NCBI GenBank assembly: GCA_029785825.1
Contig: JAFLYY010000001.1
Location: 124,001-188,000, forward strand
DNA length: 64,000 nucleotides
Source: Nitrososphaerota archaeon
GTDB lineage: Archaea; Thermoproteota; Nitrososphaeria; Nitrososphaerales; Gagatemarchaeaceae
Direction: 5' to 3'
Within the stretch, counting starts at the first letter, position 1, and every line of letters starts with the position of its first letter. The notes under the pieces are model-generated. The model had not been told where the DNA came from. It did no database searches and worked only from the letters and a program-made list of their open reading frames with translations. The position numbers and the translations under genes were made by a program. Below, piece by piece: positions 1 through 8,252 of the stretch.

Positions 1-112
1 CACTCTGCACAATCCTTCGCGGATACTCTCTTTCGTACTCTAGAGTCAAACGTTCTGCCTCCTGCCCACAGCTTCCGCATTTGCCATTTCTACCACCTGT
101 GACACTACTGCC

Positions 113-137
113 ATACACTACCAAAATAGTAGTGTAT
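113..137. promoter_or_regulatory. Perfect inverted repeat upstream of the first gene
   Basis: ATACACTAC and GTAGTGTAT form 9-bp arms around a 7-base spacer. A second short palindrome, TTGGAA-GCT-TTCCAA, lies at 144-158, and a TATA-like GTTTAAATC follows at about 161-169, some 25-30 bases before the ATG at 194. The pair of palindromes just upstream of a TATA box looks like operator DNA, perhaps bound by the AbrB-like protein encoded next. The first could instead be the end hairpin of a gene left of the window. Confidence 0.45.
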
Positions 138-193
138 AAGGTCTTGGAAGCTTTCCAAAGGGTTTAAATCATTAGACTTAGAAAGCTTAGAAT

Positions 194-676
194 ATGCCGC
201 GCTATAGTAGGCCCGTATGGCAGATGATAAAGGAGGCTGTGGAGGAGCTGGGCGACATCACTGGCCCCACCACCGTTCAATATGTCCATGACCACTTCCC
301 GGACGACAACGTAAACAGCAATACGATTCAGACACAGTTGATCGCATGCTCAGTCAACCATACCTCGGCGGGCAAATTTGACGACCCGAATAGATTTCTG
401 TGGTATCTCGGAAACGGACGCTACAGGGCTTACGACCCTGGATCAGACAGGATTGAGGTGAAGGAGAGGTGGAGAATTGTTGAGGTGAAGCGCAGACCTC
501 CCAGAGTGCCGCCATTCGACGAGGTTCCGTTCAGCAGGGTCGAAGGGGGTAATCGCATCGCCCTGCCGACCGCAGTAATTCAGGGGTTGGGCCTTGGTCC
601 AAACGACATCGTCGTATTCGTCAGTGAGAATGGGGGCTTCCACCTAAAGAAAGGGCGCCTTAGAATCGAAGTCTAG
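194..676 (+). CDS. DUF7669-like domain fused to AbrB/SpoVT-like DNA-binding domain
   Basis: The 160-residue protein has two parts. Residues about 7-85 resemble the DUF7669 domain found near or inside restriction proteins: a helical start (VWQMIKEAVEELG) followed by a GNGRYRAYDP-type strand. Residues about 113-160 resemble an AbrB/SpoVT swapped-hairpin DNA-binding domain (RIALPTAVIQGLGLGPNDIV). The ATG follows a TATA-like box by about 25 bases, so the transcript has a very short leader. It lies beside a drmABC cluster read towards it, so it is probably a regulator of that defence locus or of itself. The target is unknown. Confidence 0.6.
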   Translation: MPRYSRPVWQMIKEAVEELGDITGPTTVQYVHDHFPDDNVNSNTIQTQLIACSVNHTSAGKFDDPNRFLWYLGNGRYRAYDPGSDRIEVKERWRIVEVKRRPPRVPPFDEVPFSRVEGGNRIALPTAVIQGLGLGPNDIVVFVSENGGFHLKKGRLRIEV

Positions 677-943
677 TACTCCGAGAAGACGGACTAGCAG
701 AAAGGCAAGACCAGGGTGTGGTTCGTCGGATTTATCACTACCTAGGTGGGCTCAAATCCGAGTCGCATAAGGCAAAAGCCGAATGATTATGTGGCTACTG
801 ACGTATCGATGAGTTCGAGTCAAGGAGCAACTAGCTTTCGAACGCCCAAGTTGAAGGTTGTAATCCTCGAAGTCTGACCCCATTTCTGACCCACCGCTTG
901 ATAAATCTCGACTATGGCGTTCGAGATGTGGGTTGGCGCGAAT

Positions 944-1612
944 TCATAGGCCTCTCACAGCTGGTGCCGCCTTTGCTCCTTGGATGGTAATTGGCTTGGC
1001 GGACTTCCAAATGTGGTAGAACGCTTCTCTGAATGTCCTTACTAAAGCGCCAGCCAAGATGAAGCCCGCTTCGAAATTGGCGTAAAGTGAATTCATTCTC
1101 AGCTCGGCGGAACCCACGTAACACAAGCTGCTGTCAGAGATCATTATCTTGGCATGGACCGACTCATAATGGAACCGATCATCCACGGAGGGGAGGGAAG
1201 CAGTGACGTCTCCCAACTGAACATGATATTCCCTAAACTGAATCCGCGATGGGTCACCCCAGGATAGATAGATGTCAGAAAGTCTCCTAGCCGCTTTCTG
1301 GACCTGAAGATTCGTGTCGTATTCTCTGGTTAGGCAACGCACAAACACGCGATTGCGAGCCAACCGCCTAAGCAAGTCAGCGTAGAGGAGAACGGCGTGC
1401 TCCTCAAGGAAAGGCGCTGAAATGAGTAGTTCCTCCTTTGCTGAGTACTGTATGACCCTGAACGCAACGGCCGTTGGGACAACGCCTGGGAACTTCAGCT
1501 GAAATCCCGATAGTTGTGCTTCGGGCATGGAAAAGACAGGTACGACGCCCTCTTGCTCGACTCTTCGTATGAGCTCGTCCGCTACCGAATCGGTATTGGA
1601 CGTGTCAAGCAT
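944..1612 (-). CDS. drmC: DrmC-like phospholipase D-family protein (DISARM core)
   Basis: The 222-residue protein has one clear PLD-type HKD motif near residue 152 (HAKIMISD, then GSAELRMNSLYANFEAG), the arrangement seen in single-motif PLD proteins that dimerise to build the active site. It is the last gene of a three-gene minus-strand run, and its start overlaps the end of the upstream DUF1998 gene by 8 bases. Helicase, DUF1998 protein and PLD protein in this order are the drmA-drmB-drmC core of DISARM anti-phage systems. The name rests on that order plus the HKD motif. PLD proteins can be nucleases or lipases, and activity here is not shown. Confidence 0.78.
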   Translation of the reverse strand: MLDTSNTDSVADELIRRVEQEGVVPVFSMPEAQLSGFQLKFPGVVPTAVAFRVIQYSAKEELLISAPFLEEHAVLLYADLLRRLARNRVFVRCLTREYDTNLQVQKAARRLSDIYLSWGDPSRIQFREYHVQLGDVTASLPSVDDRFHYESVHAKIMISDSSLCYVGSAELRMNSLYANFEAGFILAGALVRTFREAFYHIWKSAKPITIQGAKAAPAVRGL

Positions 1613-3329
1613 TAGTACCGACCCTCCATAGTTTGAGCACGTCCTTCCTGCTCAGGAGGTTGTTCGGTGTGTAGAACCGGTCGCCTCCCTCAGCAGGAAT
1701 CAGCGGGTGACACAATGCGTCTCGAACAAAAAGGCACTTCACGCAGGCGGTTTGGCAATCATAACGACAGTCACTCACCTTGATCTGAGCTGTTGAGAGC
1801 CACTCAGTCAGCTTACGCTGTACTATGTAATCTACTCCGCTTGTTTCCACGTCCTCCCTTTCTGCGATTAGGACACCGCAGTCGCGTAGCAGGATCTTTC
1901 CAGCAAATGCGCTGTCAGCCAGCCCCGTCACTAGGGATGCTTGCGAAATCAACGCGTGTTCCACCCCATGGAGTATGGGGATCAGTGTGTCCCCTCTCTC
2001 TTTGAGCTCACGCGAAGATAGGTTCTTGACGCTGAGGACGCTGTTTGATGCCACGCTGTTGTATTCTGCCGGCTTGATGCCTATCACCTTGGAGACGGCC
2101 TCCTTGTTGAGCTTGACGTACAGCCCCTTTCCTTCTGCCCCCACGGCATACGCCTTGTAGGACGGCCTCTTTGTCCTGGGGTCGATGCTTGAATAGAGTC
2201 TTACTTTCAAGTCCGGGTCATAGCTTGCGAAAGTGTACCCATAGTTGATTGTGTAGCTCCGGACGCTATCGACCACCCAGATGTCGTCTATGGCATATCG
2301 CACCAGTAGTTCACGCTTCTCGTTCCACTCATCTCCCTCCTGGCCGCCTAGTTTCCACGACGCCGCCCCAGCGAGCAACTCCTCCGAGATATCCAAGGTG
2401 GACCCCACCCTCATCAGCGAGAGTATTCTCGGGCGCAGGTAATTGGACGACGCCGCTCTGAGCCTCATCATGACTGGCCTTCTTGGCTCCCCGTTCTTCC
2501 CCCAGGTCGAGCATTCCGGACAGAACTGGTTCACCCTCCTGCTCTCACTTCGAAGGCATTGGTGTGACGGGTCACTTGAACACTCCCAGCTCCACTTCGT
2601 CATCGGGCCGTCGACGTTGAGTCTAAGGGGCTTCCCACACTCTTCGCATTCGAACATTGCTTTGGCGTTTTCGGGCCTCACGAAAGGAGGGCAGATCTCT
2701 TCTTGCCTTGCGCAGCGTGGACACACGAAGAGTATGCTCAGCTGATACAGCCTCAGGTTGCCCGTCGGGAACCCACATGCCGCACAGGGGTCTTGCCGGG
2801 GGACGGGTCGGTTCTTCCTGGCGCACTTCGGGTTGCGACAGGCGGAGTACTTTCCTCTGCACCAGGGACATTCGAGGCTCTTTAGGACGCCAGGGGAAGC
2901 CAGCCGGTAGTATCCGCAGTTCTTGCAGAACCATGTCCTCGGGTATATGTCGACCTTCCCCTCCAGAGGCACCTCGACTAGGACCTCTCCGGCACCCGCG
3001 TTCTCCAACTGGGGCAGGACAATCGGGGTAGCCTCCTCTCCGTCGAGTCCGAGGGCCTCGCTCAGCTCGTCCACCTCTTTCGGGAGTGTGGTCGTGTTCA
3101 GGCTCCGTTCGACCTCTGCCGTCACTTCGGCTTCCGTCTGCTTGATCACGTTTGAGACGACCGGTCTCAGCAGAAGTGCGTCTTCATCCGAAATAGGCGG
3201 GCCCTCCAACTTTGATACTCTGACGCTCCGGTTCCTGTAGTGGAAGGTGATATTGTCAAACCCTCCATAGATTGCCTCGAAACTCGTTTTGTTTATCTTC
3301 TCTTCATCTTCACCGAGGGCCGACATCAC
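1605..3329 (-). CDS. drmB: DrmB-like DUF1998 protein (DISARM core)
   Basis: The protein is 574 residues, close to the usual size of DrmB. Several zinc-ribbon CxxC pairs begin near residue 133 (CKNCGYY) and continue through the first half. The C-terminal third has DUF1998 features: a helix with HGVEHALISQASLVTGL near residue 457, then a cysteine cluster (CQTACVKC) near residue 522 and an N-N-L-L-S-R-x-D ending. It overlaps drmA by 4 bases and drmC by 8, so the three are probably translated together. In characterised DISARM, DrmA and DrmB form a DNA-binding complex that recognises invading DNA. The same role here is inferred from family and context. Confidence 0.8.
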   Translation of the reverse strand: MMSALGEDEEKINKTSFEAIYGGFDNITFHYRNRSVRVSKLEGPPISDEDALLLRPVVSNVIKQTEAEVTAEVERSLNTTTLPKEVDELSEALGLDGEEATPIVLPQLENAGAGEVLVEVPLEGKVDIYPRTWFCKNCGYYRLASPGVLKSLECPWCRGKYSACRNPKCARKNRPVPRQDPCAACGFPTGNLRLYQLSILFVCPRCARQEEICPPFVRPENAKAMFECEECGKPLRLNVDGPMTKWSWECSSDPSHQCLRSESRRVNQFCPECSTWGKNGEPRRPVMMRLRAASSNYLRPRILSLMRVGSTLDISEELLAGAASWKLGGQEGDEWNEKRELLVRYAIDDIWVVDSVRSYTINYGYTFASYDPDLKVRLYSSIDPRTKRPSYKAYAVGAEGKGLYVKLNKEAVSKVIGIKPAEYNSVASNSVLSVKNLSSRELKERGDTLIPILHGVEHALISQASLVTGLADSAFAGKILLRDCGVLIAEREDVETSGVDYIVQRKLTEWLSTAQIKVSDCRYDCQTACVKCLFVRDALCHPLIPAEGGDRFYTPNNLLSRKDVLKLWRVGTNA

Positions 3330-6292
3330 GCCTTCACCTCGCCAGATGTGTCCTCATCTGATTCAGGAGGCGTCTCTTCGGAGCGTGATTCGTCGATTAG
3401 AGCAGTATCTTCCGTCTCGTTGTCAACTTCGATCGAATCCATCACCTGATACTGGATTGTTGGGCTGTACTCGACGAACCGAGATTCGCCCCTCAGACTT
3501 GTCAGCAAGAGGCCCTTGTCCCTGAGCATTCTTACGAGGTCCTCGTTCTTCGACTGGCATGACGAGAAGAGAAATTTCAGTCTCTCTCGGATTATGCCTC
3601 TTATGTCTGCCATTTCCTGTGCCGTCGCGAAGGATCGCTTGTAGACATCAACTACATCGCCCATTAGAGCTTCGGCATTCCTCTCCTTGACGTAGTACTG
3701 GTACGTCTTGTCGCAGTACCTGACAGAAGGAACCTTGTCGCTCCGCGCCAGGATTAGGCCTAGAACGATGTTCAGAGAGGACTGGTAAATCGCGTATCTG
3801 TTCAGCGCGTTGATCGGCGTCGGTTCAAAGTGGACCCCTGGTTTCGCCATTATCTGATCGAAAAACTCGTAGACGAAGTTGTCCCGGGGGTTGGGTGGAT
3901 AGAGGTGTAGGAAGACCAGCGCAGGGAGGCCTGTCCTCCCAATCCTGCCAATTATCTGAATCAAGTCAACAATCGTGTCAGGCACTCCGAAGAATTGGAG
4001 CACATTCAGGTCTCCGAAGTCCATTCCGAGTGAGTAGATTTTGGTCGCTATGACTACCGTTGTTCTGTGCTCGATCACTGCTTTGCTCTTTAAGGCGAGT
4101 TGCCTGCTCGAGTCGTCTCCGGATACGAAGGTGGTCTGGGGCGGAGCGGAGAACGTCTCTGTAATCGTCTTTTGGAGGGTGGACCCGTCCTTCTTCCGAT
4201 TGACATAGACGAATTGTTGCTCATATTTCGCCTCGAAGCTGGGATTGGATTCCTTCAACCTCGAGACTAGTGTCTTGATCTCCTCGGATGCAGCTGATTT
4301 CACGCTCCTCAGGTATTCGTCGTAGGCTCCGATCCCCCTGGAAACCAAACTTCTCGTCGCTCTGTCCAGAGGCTCGGTAACCACGAACCTGTACTGCAGC
4401 TCGTCGGACTCGACAAAATAGTTCCCGAAATCCTCCTCTGAGGGGAAGACCTCTGGCTTGGTGTCCACCAGGTTCAGTAGGAGGGCTGATTCGTTGGCTA
4501 CAGTGGCTGTCGCCCCGATGACCGCGATGTCGCCGTTCCCGAACTCAGCATTCAGTTTCTTGAGGAGGCTGATGAAGTGAGCGGTCAGGTTGCCCGTCGT
4601 AGCATACAGGGAATGGACCTCATCGAAAACTAGGAGGGCTATCGATGATCTCGCAGTTTTGCTTGGAAGTGTAGCGCTGCACTTCCTGCAGACCGCGTCG
4701 TCGCCCGCGTATTTGGCGAAAGATTTCAGGTGCCAGGTGCCGCAGTTTCCGCATACGCGGGACTCGGCACCGAAGAGCGTGTATGAGAAGAAGCTTTGCG
4801 AGACTTCGTACGCTAACTTGTCAATGGTAGCAATCAGGATATCGGGTGGTCTCTGCTCGGCCGCCGAGTCTGACAGGGCGACGAAATCCAGTTGCGTCCC
4901 ACAGTTGGAGCACTTGGGGACAACCAAGTCGTCTTCTGGCTTGTGCGCGACTATGTCCTTTGCATGACACTCCGGGCAGCGGGTTATGTGGGGTAACGGA
5001 TCCCCTTCGGTCACAAACTTGGGGATAACTGACCCCAGTGTTCCTCCCCGGCCCATGTAGAGGGCAACCCGGACCTTCTTTCCGACCTTCATGTTGAGCC
5101 TGTAGAGCATTGCGATGAACTCGTTGAGTTGCTGTGCCGTGAGGGCTCTTGTAGGGAAGGTCAGGATCACCTTGGTCCCTTCGCTGCCTGAGAAAAGAGC
5201 CGTCATGATGGACGCAAAAGCGAAGACCAGAGTCTTCCCCTTGCCGGTTGGCGCCCTCAAGATGAATGGGGTCGACTCTCCTTTCAGTTGTCTTACAATA
5301 ATCCGTTGTATGGCATCGAACTGCCATGCATAGAGTTGCTTCACGTGGGGCAGAGCTTCGGACATCGAGGCAAGGATTTGTGATATGCTCTCCACTTGAC
5401 CCGATCCTTGCAGGTTCCTCTTGTCTCCGGCGCTGAGCGCTGCGAGTTCAGAGAGCAATCCATGGGGAGTCGACAGTTTCTTGAATTCCGGACCGGGGAC
5501 CGGATCAAGCCTGGGGACATCTAGAATGGCTACCGGGGAGGCGACGAGAGTTTCTCCCTTCATCTTCGCATGAGTGTTCCGGGCCCGCGCGGGGACCTCC
5601 ACTCCCCCTACCTTGATCGGCATGAAAGTCGCTCCTTCAGTATTGACCACAATGCCCAAGCCATAGATTGTGCCCCCTACGGTTCTGATATTGCTGCTCG
5701 ATTGGTTACGAAGGACCAACGATACAGTGAATACCGAACCTTCGAACCTGGTCGACGTTATTTCGTATCGAACCTTGACTTCGGGGGTGGTGATTGTCTC
5801 CCTACTCGAGGATGTCTCTGTCTCGACTATCTCCTCCTTCGACCTCGTGATCCATCCGGAAGCGGACTCTCCCAACTCCACTTCGAGGGGCTTGTTGGAC
5901 TTGATCCATCCCATGTAGTGGAATTCCCCAACGGCCCTGGCGGTAGACGGGTACTTCTGCCACTGGTCCACTCCTCGCTTGCTTACCGTCTTCTTGGACG
6001 TCATTCCGATCTTCGGGATGGAGAACTCAACGAGGAAAGATACCTTTGCCCCTGGTTTCGCCTTCTTCACCCTGAACGTGATGCTGTGGAAGGATGGGGT
6101 GATGATGTTGGGGATATGCTGGCGGTTCTCACTGTAGGAGTCGGTGAACATGCAGCCAACTATTCCCAACTCTTTGAGCGGCTTTCTGATGTCGAACGTC
6201 AGTTCTCGAACCACCTCTTCCGTCGCCGAATCCACGAATGGCCGGACCGGCGACTTCAGGCCCGACATCTGGCCTTCAACCAAACCCATCAT
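3326..6292 (-). CDS. drmA: DrmA-like superfamily 2 helicase (DISARM core)
   Basis: This is a 988-residue SF2 helicase. Walker A APTGKGKT is near residue 347, a DEVH Walker B near 557, a GATAT motif III follows, and the second RecA lobe ends in QIIGRIGRTG near 780. Two zinc ribbons sit between the lobes' first motifs (CPEC...CSNC near 439-462 and CGNC...CRKC near 514-536). About 340 residues precede the helicase core, including beta-rich sequence. It opens the drmABC run and is divergent from two unknown genes. It is slightly shorter than many DrmA proteins. No SNF2-type drmD, drmE or methylase gene touches the cluster, so it matches neither described DISARM class exactly. Confidence 0.8.
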   Translation of the reverse strand: MMGLVEGQMSGLKSPVRPFVDSATEEVVRELTFDIRKPLKELGIVGCMFTDSYSENRQHIPNIITPSFHSITFRVKKAKPGAKVSFLVEFSIPKIGMTSKKTVSKRGVDQWQKYPSTARAVGEFHYMGWIKSNKPLEVELGESASGWITRSKEEIVETETSSSRETITTPEVKVRYEITSTRFEGSVFTVSLVLRNQSSSNIRTVGGTIYGLGIVVNTEGATFMPIKVGGVEVPARARNTHAKMKGETLVASPVAILDVPRLDPVPGPEFKKLSTPHGLLSELAALSAGDKRNLQGSGQVESISQILASMSEALPHVKQLYAWQFDAIQRIIVRQLKGESTPFILRAPTGKGKTLVFAFASIMTALFSGSEGTKVILTFPTRALTAQQLNEFIAMLYRLNMKVGKKVRVALYMGRGGTLGSVIPKFVTEGDPLPHITRCPECHAKDIVAHKPEDDLVVPKCSNCGTQLDFVALSDSAAEQRPPDILIATIDKLAYEVSQSFFSYTLFGAESRVCGNCGTWHLKSFAKYAGDDAVCRKCSATLPSKTARSSIALLVFDEVHSLYATTGNLTAHFISLLKKLNAEFGNGDIAVIGATATVANESALLLNLVDTKPEVFPSEEDFGNYFVESDELQYRFVVTEPLDRATRSLVSRGIGAYDEYLRSVKSAASEEIKTLVSRLKESNPSFEAKYEQQFVYVNRKKDGSTLQKTITETFSAPPQTTFVSGDDSSRQLALKSKAVIEHRTTVVIATKIYSLGMDFGDLNVLQFFGVPDTIVDLIQIIGRIGRTGLPALVFLHLYPPNPRDNFVYEFFDQIMAKPGVHFEPTPINALNRYAIYQSSLNIVLGLILARSDKVPSVRYCDKTYQYYVKERNAEALMGDVVDVYKRSFATAQEMADIRGIIRERLKFLFSSCQSKNEDLVRMLRDKGLLLTSLRGESRFVEYSPTIQYQVMDSIEVDNETEDTALIDESRSEETPPESDEDTSGEVKA

Positions 6293-6338
6293 ACCCCGTG
6301 CATATCACCTCGCACGGTTAAAGTGCGCGAAATCGATA

Positions 6339-6366
6339 AACTTATTTCGCTTAAACTAAATAAGTT
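6339..6366. promoter_or_regulatory. Inverted repeat in the divergent drmA / unknown-gene promoter
   Basis: AACTTATTT (6339-6347) and AAATAAGTT (6358-6366) are perfect 9-bp arms 10 bases apart. TATA-like sequences for both directions (AGTTTATCG read leftward, GCTTAAACT read rightward) lie inside or beside the arms. A protein bound here could control drmA and the rightward pair together. The site ends two bases before the candidate ATG at 6368. Confidence 0.5.
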
Positions 6367-6367
6367 G

Positions 6368-7309
6368 ATGGGAATCGCGATGGTGACATTCCTCGTCTAT
6401 GATGGGTCCTTCCCGATGGACCCGGCGCTCCGTATCCTAGAGAGTTATCGAATCAAGGCAGACCTAGGATTGTACGTGGAGAGGAAGGCACCGTTAGACG
6501 AAACAGGTACTCAACTCGCTCCAACTCTGACCGTCGATCAAGTCAGACATTCGTTTGGTCTGTCACGCATTCTAGCGGTGGGAGAAAAGGATGTCCAAGA
6601 AGCGGGCGATATCCGCGGTGACCTTAACTTCAGCTCGCCTGTAGCTCAGCTTGTTTCGCAAGTACTGGCTACCAGCCAACGAGACTGCGAGCTGGTCTAC
6701 CTTGTCCCGCCACGCCCTGACAATTTCTATTTGGTTGATATCATGTCTAGGTTGCTAAACGTCTTTGGGATTAACACGGTGGGTTCGCTTGCTTTTAGCA
6801 TTCAAACAGAAACTGGCATAACTTCAGAGGGTCTTCTTTCCCTCCTGCCTGCTCCAGCCTTCGAGGAGCTCATGACCGACACCGACACCGTGAGTCTCGT
6901 CATCTTCTTCGACCTCCTCGGTAGGCTCGCATCGCACGACTGGAACGTGACCGATTACCCGCTTACTATCTCCAAAGTCAGCACGATTGTCCAGCCCGCT
7001 CTTCATCCGCAAAGAGGAAAACACAGAGGGTTCCAGGGAACATATCAACGGCTGACTGTACAAGCCGAGGAGCTAAGGAAACAAGGGATATTGTCGCTGA
7101 CTTTGAAGGATAACTTCGCCTTTTACTCCCTGACCCGCTTCGGTCGCATCGTAGCGCGAGTCCTTCAAAAAGAGACCGTCCTAAAGCACTCAAACGAGCC
7201 TGTCCGAGAGATGTTCCTCACCTCGGAGGAAGGAGAAGAGAGGCTAAGAGTAGACAGTATCCTGGACTTGGTCAAGAAGGCGAAGACCCTCGGGTGGATC
7301 AAACCTTGA
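6368..7309 (+). CDS. Unknown protein divergent from drmA; possible C-terminal winged helix
   Basis: I do not recognise this 313-residue protein. The reading frame is open far upstream, but that part is antisense to drmA. The ATG at 6368, or the ATG at 6380 (MVTFLVYDG), follows the TATA-like box and is the sensible start. It has a globular composition with no membrane segment. The last third (from about residue 205, RLTVQAEELRKQGILSL, ending DLVKKAKTLGWIKP) alternates short helices and a hairpin in a way that suggests a winged helix. It overlaps the next gene by 16 bases and shares a palindromic promoter region with drmA, so it may be an accessory part of the DISARM-like system. Confidence 0.6.
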   Translation: MGIAMVTFLVYDGSFPMDPALRILESYRIKADLGLYVERKAPLDETGTQLAPTLTVDQVRHSFGLSRILAVGEKDVQEAGDIRGDLNFSSPVAQLVSQVLATSQRDCELVYLVPPRPDNFYLVDIMSRLLNVFGINTVGSLAFSIQTETGITSEGLLSLLPAPAFEELMTDTDTVSLVIFFDLLGRLASHDWNVTDYPLTISKVSTIVQPALHPQRGKHRGFQGTYQRLTVQAEELRKQGILSLTLKDNFAFYSLTRFGRIVARVLQKETVLKHSNEPVREMFLTSEEGEERLRVDSILDLVKKAKTLGWIKP

Positions 7310-8178
7310 GTGAGGAGAAGATCTATGACTGCTCCTTCGTCTACGGTCCTAACGTTCCTTACGAGGCCGATGTTTGTGAAAGGTTCCGCCTTTGCTTCAC
7401 GACCCCGAAGTACTTGATTGCAGGACAATACGGGTTCGTCCGCCAGACCTTCGAGAAGTTCGGAGGGGCACAGGAGATGAGAACATGGCGGTTCCCGTAC
7501 GAAAATGTGGAACCCATGATCGTCGAGTTAGAGCGAGGAGGGTACGCTGTTGATACCATAGCAAAGGCCATCGCATGGCTGAAGAGTATGATGTACAATT
7601 CGTCTCTTCGGCGAGACCCTGGCGAGGATGTCTTCACGAAGCTTCCCGATGTCCCGGGCATCGACTGGTTCTATCTCGATCCCGGAAGCAGGTCATGGGG
7701 CCCAATCAGGATAGAGAAAAACCCCGAGGAGGGCTCCTTCTGCTTTGTCCCGAGCGGAACCGCACTGAAACATCGCTATGGGGGCGATGATTCGTATTAT
7801 CGGGTCCAAAAGGGGGTCGACCTTATCCCTGTCAGCAAGAGAGCCGCTATCGTCTTTGCATCAAGAACATTCAAGAGGAGAACAATTGGGTATTCTGTAT
7901 CAGGGGACTACCTAGCCGTTCGGCGCGACGAAGTCGGCGTCCTCCCTGACGACGTTTTCTCTCTCGCCGTACGCATGAGGCCGACCAAAGAACACAAGAA
8001 TGACTTGTACCTGTTTCTATCGAAAGATCGCGATATGGTCTCCGAGCTATTCTCTCTCGTGAACCTGTCAATCGAAGAAGGTCCGTTCAGAATGGACAGC
8101 AGAAGGAAGTACGCCAAGCGCCGGGGTTTCTCCTATAAGGACGACGAAAGAGAATTTCTTCGGGGGAGAAACTACTAG
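7294..8178 (+). CDS. Unknown protein, partner of the preceding gene
   Basis: The 294-residue protein starts at a GTG inside the end of the preceding gene (a TTG twelve bases on is an alternative), so the two are translationally linked. I find no known catalytic motif. It is soluble, rich in Tyr, Phe, Arg and charged residues, and ends in a strongly basic tail (residues about 270-294, RRKYAKRRG and DDEREFLRGRN), which would suit nucleic-acid contact. Its constant association with the unknown protein before it and its divergence from drmA point to a defence accessory role. That is inference from position only. Confidence 0.6.
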   Translation: MDQTLSEEKIYDCSFVYGPNVPYEADVCERFRLCFTTPKYLIAGQYGFVRQTFEKFGGAQEMRTWRFPYENVEPMIVELERGGYAVDTIAKAIAWLKSMMYNSSLRRDPGEDVFTKLPDVPGIDWFYLDPGSRSWGPIRIEKNPEEGSFCFVPSGTALKHRYGGDDSYYRVQKGVDLIPVSKRAAIVFASRTFKRRTIGYSVSGDYLAVRRDEVGVLPDDVFSLAVRMRPTKEHKNDLYLFLSKDRDMVSELFSLVNLSIEEGPFRMDSRRKYAKRRGFSYKDDEREFLRGRNY

Positions 8179-8252
8179 AAGCGCGTGGTTACGTCCACGT
8201 CCCCGTTTCTTCTACCGATTCGCAGTCTGGGTTTGCGACAATCATTCACCGG

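Noticed and set aside
5570-6367. Upstream extension of the 313-residue gene into drmA
   Set aside because: The frame is open by chance over the strongly coding opposite strand. The TATA element and palindrome at 6339-6366 place the true start at 6368 or 6380.
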